64,000 bases of DNA from Microbacterium terricola. GTDB lineage: Bacteria > Actinomycetota > Actinomycetes > Actinomycetales > Microbacteriaceae. This document shows, piece after piece, positions 8,985 through 17,559 of this stretch (positions are counted from its first letter, which is position 1; the number at the start of each line of letters is the position of its first letter). The translations under genes were made by a program, and so were the position numbers. Location of the stretch: the NCBI RefSeq assembly GCF_027943945.1, contig NZ_AP027141.1, positions 62,001-126,000 on the forward strand, given 5' to 3'. The notes beneath the pieces were generated by a model, which made no database searches, was not told the origin of the DNA, and worked only from the letters and a program-made list of their open reading frames with translations.

Positions 8985-10484
8985 TCAGGACTTGACGATG
9001 TCGTACGCGAAGAACTGCGAGTTGAGGCCATTGACCCCGTAGCCGCTGACGTCGCTGGACGCGACGACGATCTGCGGGTACAGGTACAGCCAGACGCTCG
9101 CGGCGTCTTCCGCGATCTGCTCGTTGACCTTCTTGAGGAGCGCGGTCTGCTCGTCGGTGGTCGTGGCGGCCTCGGCGTCTGCGACCCACTTCTGCACGTC
9201 GGCGTTGTCGTAGCCCCAGTAGAAGTCGGGGTTTCCGTACCAGACGACGTCGCGGTCGTTCACGTGCTCCTGCAGCGTCGCCTCGTAGTCGAGCTCCTGG
9301 AAGACCTTCGTGTACCACTCGTCTGCGCTGATCGTGTTGATCTCGACGGTCACGCCGACCTCAGCCAGCTGCGCCTGCACGAACTCGGCGACGGCCGGGT
9401 GCGGGTCGTAGCTGGGGGTGTCGAGCGTGAACGTGAAACCGTCGGCGTAGCCGGCCTCAGCCAGCTCCTCGCGGGCCAGGTCGGGATCGTACGGGTTCAC
9501 CTGGGTGAGGTCCTCGTACCAGGGGTCGGTGGGCGGGACCATCGAGCCGATCAGCGTGCCGTAGTCGCCCCAGATGGACGAGAGGAGCTTCTCGGTGTCG
9601 ATGGCCGAGTAGAGCGCCTTGCGGACCAGCGCGTCGTCGAACGGGGCCACGCGGTCGTTGAAGACGAGCAGCTCCTTGGTCGTGGAGGTCCCGTCGCTCA
9701 CGACGAAGTCGTCGTTGCTCTCGAACTGCGCGAGGGAGTCGGGGCTCTGCACGCTCGTGATGATGTCGACCTCGCCGGTGAGCAGCGCGTTGTTCTCGGC
9801 CGTCGCGTCGGTGAAGTACGTGAAGACGACCTCGGCGTTCTTCGCGGCGTCGCCCCAGTAGTCGTCCCAGCGGGTCAGCGTGAGGCTGCTGCCCTGCTTC
9901 CACTCGTCGAGCGTGTACGGGCCGGTGCCGTCCTCTGCCTGGGTCAGGTCACCCGCCTCGGAGTTGATCACCCAGATGTAGCTGAGGTTGTACAGGAACG
10001 AGATGGAGCGCTGCGACAGGGTGAACACGACCGTCGCGTCGTCCGGCGTCTCGATCTTGCTGATGACGCCGAAGGCCGACTTGCGGGCCGACTGGGAGTC
10101 TTCGGCCGTGACCGCCTCGACGCTCGCCTTGACGTCGGCGGAGGTGAGCTCCTTGCCGGAGTGGAACGTCACGCCGTCGCGCAGCGTGATCGTGTAGGTG
10201 AGGCCGTCTTCGCTCACGTCGGCGCCTTCGGCCAGCAGCGGCTCGACCTCGCCGTCGTCGGTGAGCTTGTAGAGGCCCTCGTAGACGTTGCCGTTGAACG
10301 CCTCGGTGACGCCCTGGCCACCGCCCTGCGTGTTGCTGAGGTTCTGCGGCTCGTAGAGCGAGCCGATCACGATGGTGGCGTCGTCAGCGGCGGCGGTGTC
10401 CGTCGTGCCGGAGTTCGAGGCGCAGCCGGCCAGCACAACGGCTGCCGCGGCGACCGCGGCGATGGCCGCGAGGGATCTCTTCAT
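8985..10484 (-). CDS. Peptide-type ABC transporter substrate-binding lipoprotein (SBP_bac_5)
   Basis: 499 residues. A lipobox signal peptide (VLAGC, Cys about residue 21) shows lipid anchoring outside the membrane. The family 5 solute-binding fold is recognisable from EPLLAEG..VSEDGLTYTITLRDGVTFHSG near residues 85-115, the DGTGPYTL block and YNDR-type segments later. These proteins bind peptides, nickel complexes or other solutes for DppBCDF-type importers; ligand specificity cannot be assigned here. The start at 10484 has a GGAG sequence upstream. It follows the DUF1684 gene by 39 nt. Confidence 0.9.
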   Translation of the reverse strand: MKRSLAAIAAVAAAAVVLAGCASNSGTTDTAAADDATIVIGSLYEPQNLSNTQGGGQGVTEAFNGNVYEGLYKLTDDGEVEPLLAEGADVSEDGLTYTITLRDGVTFHSGKELTSADVKASVEAVTAEDSQSARKSAFGVISKIETPDDATVVFTLSQRSISFLYNLSYIWVINSEAGDLTQAEDGTGPYTLDEWKQGSSLTLTRWDDYWGDAAKNAEVVFTYFTDATAENNALLTGEVDIITSVQSPDSLAQFESNDDFVVSDGTSTTKELLVFNDRVAPFDDALVRKALYSAIDTEKLLSSIWGDYGTLIGSMVPPTDPWYEDLTQVNPYDPDLAREELAEAGYADGFTFTLDTPSYDPHPAVAEFVQAQLAEVGVTVEINTISADEWYTKVFQELDYEATLQEHVNDRDVVWYGNPDFYWGYDNADVQKWVADAEAATTTDEQTALLKKVNEQIAEDAASVWLYLYPQIVVASSDVSGYGVNGLNSQFFAYDIVKS

Positions 10485-10523
10485 GTGGGGGTGCTCCAGG
10501 GGGTGCTGTTCGGATGCGGCGGA

Positions 10524-11234
10524 TCAGGCCGCGTAGATGTCGAAGCCGTCGCGGAAGACGACGTTCTTCTCCCCGGCGCGAATCGGCAGGGGGAACCTGT
10601 TCGCGGCGGGAGGCAGGGGGCAGTTGTACTGTGCCGAGAAGCCGCAGGGCGGCACGAAGGCGCGGTTGAAGTCGAGCACGACGTCGCCGGGCTCGCCGGG
10701 GGTCGCGTCGGCCGCGCGCTGCACATGCAGGAAGCGGCCGGCGCCGTAGGTCTCTGCGCCGTTCGTCTCGTCGGCGAAGACGAGCAGCAGCGTGCCGCCG
10801 TCGTCGAAGGCGGCGAGCGTGTGCTCGCGGCCCGCCACCGTTACGACGATGTCACCCGGCACCACCAGGTCGCGCGTGCCGCCGTTGTCGCGGATGTGCT
10901 CGAAGGGCACCGTGCGATCCTCGGCGACGGGCAGGAACCGGCCGGTGACGACCCAGGCGGGGTCGTACTCGTAGGTGTCGATGCGGTCGAACGAGCGGAT
11001 GGCGGGGGACGACGCGTCCCATACCCGCAGGCCGTACTGGGTGCCGCCCGTCGCGAGGTCCTTGCGCTGGATGCTCGTCACGGCGACTGACGGAGGCGCC
11101 GCCGCGTACTCCGCCGCGATGTCGACCGGCTCGCTCGTCCAGCGGGTCTCGACGAGCGCCAGGTTGCCCGTCGGTGCCGTGACGGCGGCCTTGCGCTGCG
11201 CCTGCCAGCGGGCGTGATCGTAGGAATCGGGCAT
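10524..11234 (-). CDS. DUF1684 domain protein, first gene of the peptide-type ABC operon
   Basis: 236 residues, start ATG at 11234 (MPDSYDHARWQAQRK). The C-terminal half has the DUF1684 hallmark: DFNRAFVPPCGFS..YNCPLPPAANRFPLPIRAGEK, with two Cys and the NCPLPP block. It has no signal peptide or membrane helix, so it is cytoplasmic. The function of DUF1684 is not known. Here it lies 39 nt upstream of, and in the same direction as, a complete peptide-type ABC importer, so it may act on the imported compound. No clear Shine-Dalgarno precedes it. Confidence 0.8.
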   Translation of the reverse strand: MPDSYDHARWQAQRKAAVTAPTGNLALVETRWTSEPVDIAAEYAAAPPSVAVTSIQRKDLATGGTQYGLRVWDASSPAIRSFDRIDTYEYDPAWVVTGRFLPVAEDRTVPFEHIRDNGGTRDLVVPGDIVVTVAGREHTLAAFDDGGTLLLVFADETNGAETYGAGRFLHVQRAADATPGEPGDVVLDFNRAFVPPCGFSAQYNCPLPPAANRFPLPIRAGEKNVVFRDGFDIYAA

Positions 11235-11363
11235 GGTGGGACCATTTTCGGGAGGGGTGGGGGGTTCGACGGAATCGACCGTCACATGGAGCAATGCGCT
11301 GAGCGCCGCAGACATTCCCTCGTACGACGATGACGCGGCCCCGGGCGAGGACGTGCCCCTCGA

Positions 11364-11369
11364 TAGACT
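11364..11369 (+). promoter_or_regulatory. Probable -10 element of purA
   Basis: TAGACT lies 52 nt before the purA start inside the 186-bp divergent gap (11235-11420) shared with the DUF1684 operon. It fits the actinobacterial TAnnnT -10 consensus; no good -35 was found. purA would have a leader of about 45 nt with a normal Shine-Dalgarno (GAAGGGGA, 11408-11415). Confidence 0.45.
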
Positions 11370-11420
11370 GGTCGGGGCCAGCCGTGCGCGGGCCGGTCGC
11401 CCACCGTGAAGGGGAATTCC

Positions 11421-12707
11421 ATGCCAGGCATCGTGATCGTCGGCGTCCAGTGGGGCGACGAGGGCAAGGGGAAGGCCACCGACCTCCTCGGTGAGCGCAC
11501 CGACTGGGTGGTGAAGTTCAACGGCGGCAACAACGCCGGGCACACCGTCGTCATCGGCGACGAGAAGTACGCCCTGCATCTGCTGCCCAGCGGCATCCTG
11601 TCGCCGGGCGTCAACGCCGTCATCGGCAACGGCGTCGTCGTCGACCTCGAAGTGCTCTTCGCCGAACTCACCGCGCTGCACGCGCGCGGCCTCGACACGT
11701 CACGGCTGCGGATCAGCGCGAACGCGCACATCATCACGCAGTACCACCGCACCCTCGACAAGGTGACCGAGCGCTTCCTCGGCAAGCGGATGATCGGCAC
11801 CACCGGTCGCGGTATCGGCCCGGCGTACGCCGACAAGATCAACCGCGTCGGCATCCGCGTGCAGGACCTCTTCGACGAGAACATCCTGCGCCAGAAGGTC
11901 GAGGGCGCCCTCGACCAGAAGAACCACCTGCTCGTGAAGATCTTCAACCGCCGCGCGATCACGACCGACGAGATCGTCGATGACCTGCTGTCGTACACCG
12001 AGCGCCTGCGGCCCCTGGTCGCCGACACCGGACTGCTGCTGAACCAAGCGCTCGACGCCGGCGACGTGGTCGTGTTCGAGGGCGGCCAGGCCACGATGCT
12101 CGACGTCGACCACGGCACCTACCCGTTCGTCACCTCATCGTCCGCGACGGCGGGCGGCGCGGCCACCGGTGCCGGCGTCGGCCCCAACCGCCTCGACCGC
12201 ATCGTCGGCATCGTGAAGGCCTACACGACCCGGGTGGGGTCGGGGCCGTTCCCGACCGAGCTGTTCGACGAGCAGGGCGAGTGGCTCCGTTCGCGCGGCT
12301 TCGAGTTCGGCACCACGACGGGGCGCCCCCGCCGCGTCGGCTGGTACGACGCGCCGATCACGCGCTACGCGACCCGCATCAACGGCATCACCGACCTCGT
12401 GCTCACCAAGCTCGACATCCTCACCGGGCTCGACCAGATCCCGGTGTGCGTCGCCTACGACGTCGACGGCGAGCGGTTCGAAGAGGTGCCGGTCAACCAG
12501 TCCGACTTCCACCACGCCACGCCGATCCTGGAGTACTTCCCCGGCTGGAAGGACGACATCTCCAGCGCGCGCACCTTCGAGGAGCTGCCGCTGGAGGCGC
12601 AGGACTACGTCCTGGCGCTGGAGGCCATGAGCGGCACCCGCATCTCGGTGATCGGCGTGGGCGCATCGCGCGACGCCGTCATCGTCCGCCACGACCTCGT
12701 CGACTGA
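11421..12707 (+). CDS. purA: Adenylosuccinate synthetase
   Basis: 428 residues, the usual length. It converts IMP, aspartate and GTP to adenylosuccinate, the first step from IMP to AMP. Diagnostic motifs are [17 protein letters not shown] at the N-terminus, [10 protein letters not shown] near residue 34, [13 protein letters not shown] near residue 128, [14 protein letters not shown] from residue 227, and [12 protein letters not shown] near residue 300. The ATG at 11421 is chosen over the GTG at 11406 because it gives the conserved MPGIVIVG start and lies after a Shine-Dalgarno. A 45-bp piece of this gene recurs at 4703. The next gene starts 8 nt after the stop. Confidence 0.97.
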   Translation: MPGIVIVGVQWGDEGKGKATDLLGERTDWVVKFNGGNNAGHTVVIGDEKYALHLLPSGILSPGVNAVIGNGVVVDLEVLFAELTALHARGLDTSRLRISANAHIITQYHRTLDKVTERFLGKRMIGTTGRGIGPAYADKINRVGIRVQDLFDENILRQKVEGALDQKNHLLVKIFNRRAITTDEIVDDLLSYTERLRPLVADTGLLLNQALDAGDVVVFEGGQATMLDVDHGTYPFVTSSSATAGGAATGAGVGPNRLDRIVGIVKAYTTRVGSGPFPTELFDEQGEWLRSRGFEFGTTTGRPRRVGWYDAPITRYATRINGITDLVLTKLDILTGLDQIPVCVAYDVDGERFEEVPVNQSDFHHATPILEYFPGWKDDISSARTFEELPLEAQDYVLALEAMSGTRISVIGVGASRDAVIVRHDLVD

Positions 12708-12714
12708 TGCGCGC

Positions 12715-13905
12715 GTGAGATTCCTCCTCGGCGGCTACACCGCCGACATGAAAGGCAACGCCTCCGGCATCGGGATGCTGCACGCCGGCGCCGCGGACGA
12801 CGCCCTGGCCGGCGGCCCGCTCTCCCTCGTGGCGGACGCCGCGGTCACCGACGGCTCGCCCTCGTGGCTCGCGCGCCACCCCTCCCTCGACGTCGTCTAT
12901 GCCGCCCTGGAGGGCGCGGGCACCGTGCAGGCTTTCCGTCGCACCGGGGAGTCGTCGTTCGCCGCCCACGGTGCGCCCGTGGCGGCCGGCGAGCTCGTCT
13001 GCCACGTCACCGTCGCGCCCGACGGCGGCTCGCTCATCGCGGCGTGCTGGGGCGATGGCCGCATCGTGCGGATGAGTCTGGATGCGGTGGGCCGCCCCTC
13101 GGCACCGGAGCCCGCGGCCACGGCGGTCGACCCGTACGGGACGGATTCGGTCGTACTTGGGTTCGGCGGGTCCGCTCCGGCCGGCGACATCGACCTCGCG
13201 GCCGCCGCTCGTGCCCTGCGCGAAGCCGCCGGGGCTGAGTTCGCCCACCTGGTGCCCGACCACGAGGTGCCCGAGCCGCCGGCCGCCGGCGCCGACCCCG
13301 ATGCGCGTCCGTCTCGGTCGCACCAGAGCGTGTTCCTGCCAGGCGGTCTGATCGCGACGACCGACATGGGCCTGGACCTCGTGCGGTTCTGGCGCGCCGG
13401 CGCCTCCGGGCTGCGGCTCGTGCAGCAGCTGGCGCTGCCGCGCGGGAGCGGTCCGCGTCACACGGTGTGGCACCCGAGCGGGCACCTGTACGTGGTCACC
13501 GAGCTCAGCTGCGAGGTGTTCGCCCTCGCCCCCACGGCCGAGGGCACGTGGCGGATCGTGGGCGGGGCGCAGCTGTCTCCGGCGACGATCGCCGGAGTGG
13601 ACCTCGCGGCGGAGCTCGCAGCATCCCGCGATGGAGAGTTCCTCTACGCCGGGGTGCGCGGCAGCAACACACTCGCCACCCTGCGCGTGCGCGGCGGCGG
13701 CGAGTCTCTGGAGCCGGTCGCCCTCGTTGAGTCCGGGGTGGACTGGCCCCGCCACCACGTGGTGGTGCGCGACACGCTCCTGGTCGCCGGGCAGCTCTCC
13801 GACGAGGTGGCCGCCCTCACGCTCGATCAGCGCACCGGCGTTCCCGCGCGGGCGCGGCGCCGTGTCACGGCCGGCTCGCCGACCTGCCTGCTGCCGCTGG
13901 TCTGA
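12715..13905 (+). CDS. Lactonase-fold (YbhE/Pgl-like) beta-propeller protein
   Basis: 396 residues, GTG start 8 nt after purA, so probably co-transcribed. The opening FLLGGYTADMKGNASGI and repeats such as HPSLDVVYAALEG, VAPDGGSLIAACWGDGRI and ASRDGEFLYAGVRGSNTLATLRV are typical of the seven-bladed lactonase family (6-phosphogluconolactonase YbhE type). The HQSVF..PG and GPRHTVWHPSGHLYVV segments match the conserved propeller core. Whether it hydrolyses 6-phosphogluconolactone or another lactone cannot be told from sequence. No signal peptide, so cytoplasmic. Confidence 0.8.
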   Translation: MRFLLGGYTADMKGNASGIGMLHAGAADDALAGGPLSLVADAAVTDGSPSWLARHPSLDVVYAALEGAGTVQAFRRTGESSFAAHGAPVAAGELVCHVTVAPDGGSLIAACWGDGRIVRMSLDAVGRPSAPEPAATAVDPYGTDSVVLGFGGSAPAGDIDLAAAARALREAAGAEFAHLVPDHEVPEPPAAGADPDARPSRSHQSVFLPGGLIATTDMGLDLVRFWRAGASGLRLVQQLALPRGSGPRHTVWHPSGHLYVVTELSCEVFALAPTAEGTWRIVGGAQLSPATIAGVDLAAELAASRDGEFLYAGVRGSNTLATLRVRGGGESLEPVALVESGVDWPRHHVVVRDTLLVAGQLSDEVAALTLDQRTGVPARARRRVTAGSPTCLLPLV

Positions 13906-13939
13906 CGCCGGTTCCGGCGCGCGCCGCTGGACCGGATCG

Positions 13940-15115
13940 CTAGATCTTGGCGTCCTGACGGGGGATCAGCACCTGCTTGATGATCAGCAGGATCGACGCC
14001 GTCACCGGAACCGCGACCAGCGCACCGAGCAGCCCGAGCAGCGTGCCGCCGATGAGGGCGCCGATGACCACCAGCGAGCCGGGGATCTCGATCGCCTTGC
14101 TCATCACCTTCGGAGTGATGACGTAGGCCTCGATCTGGATGTAGACGAGGTAGCAGATCGCGAAGATGAGCGCGGCGACCGGGTCGCTGAACAGCGCGAG
14201 CACCGACGCGAAGATCCAGTACAGGACGGGTCCGACCAGCGGGATGATCGTGATCGAGAACGCCAGGACACCCATCAGCAGCGGGAACGGCAGGCCGAGC
14301 ACCAGATGCAGGAAGAAGGCGATCACCGAGTTGAAGAACGCCAGGATCACCATCCCCATCAGGTAGTCGCCGACTGAGTCGGTGATCTCATTGGTCATCG
14401 AGCGCACCTTGATGCGGTTGCGGGCGGGAGCGAAGCGGATCAGCGAATCCTTGATCGACGACAGCGACAGCACGAAGTACAGCGTCAGGACGATGACGAT
14501 CAGCAGGCCGGAGATGCCGGTGGCGATGCTCGCGCCGACCTTGAGCGCGCCCCCGCCGATCGCCGCGATGTTCGCGGGGTTGGTGAGGAAAGTCTGCACA
14601 TCGGTGACGAGGGTAGACAGCCCCTCACCGAAGATGCCCTCCAGCCAGTGGAAGAAGTCGGACTGCTGGAAGGCGGCGAACGTCGCGGGCAGGTCTTTGA
14701 AGAACTCGCCGACCTGCGTCACCAGCGTCGGGATGACGAGCCAGAGCAGCCCGATCAGCACGAGCAGCAGGACGAAGAAGACGATCACGACGCCCCAGCC
14801 GCGCTTGACGTTGTGCCGCTCGAACCACTTGATGACCGGGTCGAGGCCGAGCGCGGCGAACATCGCGAACACGATGTAGATGACGACGGTCACCAGGTTC
14901 GAGAACGCCAGCCCGAGCAGGAGTGCGGCGAGGCCGCCGAGGGTGAGGAGGAACCCCACCGCGAAGGGGTTGCTCAGCGATCGCCACTTCGCCGGCGGAG
15001 CCGGGATCGGCGCGAGGGCGCCGTCTCCGGCGCCGCCGTCGCTGATGGCGGCGGCGTCTGTGCCCGCGGCGGGATCGGCGCGCAGCGGCGCAGACGAGTC
15101 GGTCGCATCGGTCAT
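13940..15115 (-). CDS. AI-2E family transporter
   Basis: 391 residues. An acidic, alanine-rich N-terminal tail of about 50 residues precedes about seven to eight membrane helices. The sequence around ITIIPLVGPVLYWI and the C-terminal block GALIGGTLLGLLGALVAVPVTA are characteristic of the AI-2E (UPF0118/PerM) family. Members export autoinducer-2 or exchange cations; the solute is unknown here. The ATG at 15115 is chosen because TAGAGT at 15123-15128 forms a -10 box 7 nt upstream and no Shine-Dalgarno is present; the GTG at 15124 would overlap that box. It ends convergently with the lactonase gene. Confidence 0.85.
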   Translation of the reverse strand: MTDATDSSAPLRADPAAGTDAAAISDGGAGDGALAPIPAPPAKWRSLSNPFAVGFLLTLGGLAALLLGLAFSNLVTVVIYIVFAMFAALGLDPVIKWFERHNVKRGWGVVIVFFVLLLVLIGLLWLVIPTLVTQVGEFFKDLPATFAAFQQSDFFHWLEGIFGEGLSTLVTDVQTFLTNPANIAAIGGGALKVGASIATGISGLLIVIVLTLYFVLSLSSIKDSLIRFAPARNRIKVRSMTNEITDSVGDYLMGMVILAFFNSVIAFFLHLVLGLPFPLLMGVLAFSITIIPLVGPVLYWIFASVLALFSDPVAALIFAICYLVYIQIEAYVITPKVMSKAIEIPGSLVVIGALIGGTLLGLLGALVAVPVTASILLIIKQVLIPRQDAKI

Positions 15116-15159
15116 GGGACTCACTCTAGGGGTGGGTAGTCTCGAAGCGAGGAGGAGTC

Positions 15160-15453
15160 ATGACCGACACGGACCCGACGCAGACGCTGCTCCGGCTGCG
15201 GAGCACCATCGACAACATCGACGCCGCGCTCATCTTCGTGCTGGCCGAGCGATTCCGCGCCACGAAGCAGGTCGGGGTGCTCAAAGCGGAGCACGGCATG
15301 CCCGCCTCCGACCCCGCCCGCGAGGAGCAGCAGCTCGAGCGGCTGCGCCGGCTGGCCGTCGAGGCCGACCTCGACCCCGCCTTCGCGGAGAAGTGGTTCA
15401 ACTTCGTCGTCGCCGAGGTCATCCGCCACCACACCGAGGCCGCCGCCGGCTGA
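15160..15453 (+). CDS. AroQ-type chorismate mutase
   Basis: 97 residues, all helical. It carries the family's active-site pattern: LRSTIDNIDAALIFVLAERF, RATKQVG, then LAVEADLDPAFAEKWFNFVVAEVIRHH. It rearranges chorismate to prephenate, the branch point to phenylalanine and tyrosine. GGAGG at 15151-15155 precedes the ATG at 15160. Small free-standing actinobacterial mutases of this type often depend on DAHP synthase for full activity; whether this one does is unknown. No signal peptide, so it is the cytoplasmic form. Confidence 0.9.
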   Translation: MTDTDPTQTLLRLRSTIDNIDAALIFVLAERFRATKQVGVLKAEHGMPASDPAREEQQLERLRRLAVEADLDPAFAEKWFNFVVAEVIRHHTEAAAG

Positions 15454-15484
15454 CGCCCGCGGCGACCGCGCCCGCGGCGAACCG

Positions 15485-16171
15485 CTACGGCACTGCGCGG
15501 CGGAGCGTCAGGAACGACACGGCGGCGAGCACCGCGCCGGCGAGGATGCCCCACAGCGCCAGGCCGAGCGCGCCGGTCTCTCCGAACCAGACGAAGACCT
15601 CTTCCCAGGCGTTCAGACGGCCGACGAGCCAGAGCAGGCCGACGAAGCCGAGGCCGAGCACCACCAGCACGGTCGTCAGCCAGAGCGGTCCGAACCGCTT
15701 GTAGATCGTGGCGCACCAGAACCCGGTGACGAAGAACAGCATCGCGATCACGAAGTAGACCACGAACGCGCCCGCCGGCCCTGCTGCCCACATCCAGTCC
15801 AGGTAGAAGAAGTAGCCGTTCATGCCCCAGCCGTTGGTCGCCTTCTCGACCAGGCCTCCGACGACGAAGATCGCCGAGAGCAGGAACGAGGTCACTCCGG
15901 CCGTGAGCAGCGTGCCGAGGTAGAACTCGCGCCGGGTGACGCTCATCGCCTGCGAGAACGGGAACGTGAGGGTCAGGGACTGGACGCCGACGGCGAAGAA
16001 GTACCACAGCGGCGCCTGGGATCCGCCGCCGTACTTCGGCCCGTCGTACGGGATCATCGCGTAGATCAGCAGGCTGAGGACGAACGATCCGCCGAGCACC
16101 AGCAGCGGCACCCAGATGTAGGTCTGCCGGTTCACGAACTGCATGCGGACGACGTTGAGTGTGCGGCTCAT
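15485..16171 (-). CDS. ABC-2 type exporter permease
   Basis: 228 residues with six hydrophobic segments, no signal peptide. The order of helices and the SVTRREFYLGTLLTAG loop resemble ABC-2 permeases of GntR-regulated (YtrA-linked) exporters. The ATG at 16171 overlaps the stop of the ATPase gene by 4 nt. It is the last of a three-gene minus-strand operon (GntR regulator, ATPase, permease), a common actinobacterial arrangement for exporters of antibiotics or cell-wall-active compounds. The substrate is unknown. Confidence 0.82.
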   Translation of the reverse strand: MSRTLNVVRMQFVNRQTYIWVPLLVLGGSFVLSLLIYAMIPYDGPKYGGGSQAPLWYFFAVGVQSLTLTFPFSQAMSVTRREFYLGTLLTAGVTSFLLSAIFVVGGLVEKATNGWGMNGYFFYLDWMWAAGPAGAFVVYFVIAMLFFVTGFWCATIYKRFGPLWLTTVLVVLGLGFVGLLWLVGRLNAWEEVFVWFGETGALGLALWGILAGAVLAAVSFLTLRRAVP

Positions 16172-17076
16172 CGGAGTGCTCCTTCGTCGACGTCGGACGC
16201 CGCGTCCGACGCGTGCTGGGTGGTTCGGACGATCAGCTGCTGCAGCGACACCGGTGCGACATCGAGGCCGGCCGCGCTGAGCGCCGCCCGGTCGACCGGG
16301 GTCAGGGTTCCCCGCACCGTCACCGATGCCACGTGGCCGAGGCTCTCGCGGTGGATGACCTCGCGTCCGGCGACGAAGGCGTCGACCGCTGCCGCATCCC
16401 CCACGATGTTCGCGGCCCGGTCGCGCACGGCGTCGGTGTCCTCGTCCATCAGGATGCGCCCGCGGTCGATCACGATGACCTTCTCGATGAGGTTGGCGAC
16501 CTCGTCGATCAGGTGGCTCGAGAGGATCACGGTTCGCGGGTGGACGGTGTAGTCCTCGAGCAGGCGGTCGTAGAAGATCTGGCGGGCGACGGCATCCAGT
16601 CCGAGATACGGCTCGTCGAAGAACGTGATCTCCGCCCGGGCAGCGAGGCCGATGATGACGCCGACGGCCGAGAGCTGGCCGCGGGAGAGCTTCTTGATCC
16701 GCTTCTTCATCGGCAGCTGGAACTCGTCGATCAGCTGATCGGCGAGCTCCTGGTTCCAGTTCGGGAAGAACAGGCGCGCCGACCGGAACGCGTGCAGGGG
16801 CAGCGCGTCGTCCGGGTACTTCTGGCTCTCGCGCACGAAGCACATGCGCGAGAGGACCTTCGCGTTCTCGTAGGGATGGTGGCCGAACACCCGGACGTCA
16901 CCGCTGGTCGCGAAGTTCTGCGCCGTCAGGATCGACATCACCGTCGTCTTGCCCGCGCCGTTGCGGCCGAGCAGTCCGTAGATCGTGTTCTCCTCGATGG
17001 TGAAGCTCACGTCGTCGACGGCGAGCGTCTCGCGATAGCGCTTGGTGAGGCCGTTCACCTCGATCACTGCGGTCAT
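16168..17076 (-). CDS. ABC exporter ATPase linked to a GntR regulator
   Basis: 302 residues, ATG at 17076. Walker A is GRNGAGKTT (about residues 36-44). The signature is the variant KLSRGQLSAV in place of LSGGQ, Walker B is ITFFDEPYLGLD, and the H-loop is LSSHLIDE. The SRGQ variant and the FVRESQKYPDDALPL segment are usual in YtrB-like ATPases. The final 80 residues form an extra domain after the nucleotide-binding fold. It overlaps its neighbours on both sides by 4 nt. Confidence 0.88.
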   Translation of the reverse strand: MTAVIEVNGLTKRYRETLAVDDVSFTIEENTIYGLLGRNGAGKTTVMSILTAQNFATSGDVRVFGHHPYENAKVLSRMCFVRESQKYPDDALPLHAFRSARLFFPNWNQELADQLIDEFQLPMKKRIKKLSRGQLSAVGVIIGLAARAEITFFDEPYLGLDAVARQIFYDRLLEDYTVHPRTVILSSHLIDEVANLIEKVIVIDRGRILMDEDTDAVRDRAANIVGDAAAVDAFVAGREVIHRESLGHVASVTVRGTLTPVDRAALSAAGLDVAPVSLQQLIVRTTQHASDAASDVDEGALR

Positions 17077-17465
17077 CGGGTCGTTCCTTCCGTGGTGGCC
17101 GGACCGTGCGTCGCGGCACGGTCGCGGATGAGCAGGGTCAGATCGTCTGCGTCGAGCCCGAGCTTGCGGGCCTCGGCCAGCAGCGGGTCGACGAATCGGT
17201 CGGCGAAGGCGGTGCGCCGTTCGGTGCGCAGCAGATCGCGCGCGCCGGGTGCCACGAACATGCCGATCCCGCGGCGCTTGTAGAGCACTCCCTTGTCGAC
17301 GAGCATCGTGATCCCCTTCGCTGCGGTGGCCGGGTTGATCCGGTAGAACGCCGCGAGCTCGTTCGTCGAGGGCGCCTGCGCCTCTTCTGGCAGGGTGCCG
17401 TCGATGATCGAGTCCTCGACGCTCTCCGCGATCTGCAGGAAGAGCGCCCGGCCTTCGTCGATCAC
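17073..17465 (-). CDS. GntR family regulator (YtrA subfamily)
   Basis: 130 residues, GTG start at 17465 after a GGAGG. The N-terminal winged helix-turn-helix contains LPSTNEL-like APSTNELAAFYRINPATAAKGITMLVDKGVLYKRRGIGMFV, and only a short helical tail follows, which is the YtrA subtype. Such regulators repress the ABC operon they head. The imperfect palindrome at 17484-17507, just upstream of its start, is the likely operator, so the operon is probably autoregulated and induced by an as yet unknown compound. Confidence 0.9.
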   Translation of the reverse strand: MIDEGRALFLQIAESVEDSIIDGTLPEEAQAPSTNELAAFYRINPATAAKGITMLVDKGVLYKRRGIGMFVAPGARDLLRTERRTAFADRFVDPLLAEARKLGLDADDLTLLIRDRAATHGPATTEGTTR

Positions 17466-17483
17466 ATCGCCTCCGTGTTGCCT

Positions 17484-17507
17484 GGTTACTTACTTGACCA
17501 ACTAACC
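17484..17507 (-). promoter_or_regulatory. Putative GntR/YtrA operator
   Basis: An imperfect 24-bp inverted repeat with outer arms GGTTA and TAACC; the 8-nt arms differ at one position (GGTTAsTT against AAsTAACC). It lies 19-42 bp upstream of the GntR start codon in the 94-bp gap shared with the divergent patatin gene. Spaced GTTA/TAAC half-sites suit a dimeric winged-helix regulator. It could also affect the patatin-acyltransferase operon. Confidence 0.55.
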
Positions 17508-17559
17508 ATGCAACGACGATCTGCACACTGTCAAGGCCCCTCGGTGCCAAGATCAGACC

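Noticed and set aside
13906..13919. CGCCGG-TT-CCGGCG as a terminator between convergent genes
   Set aside because: Loop of two bases is too small and there is no U-run; too weak to list as a feature.
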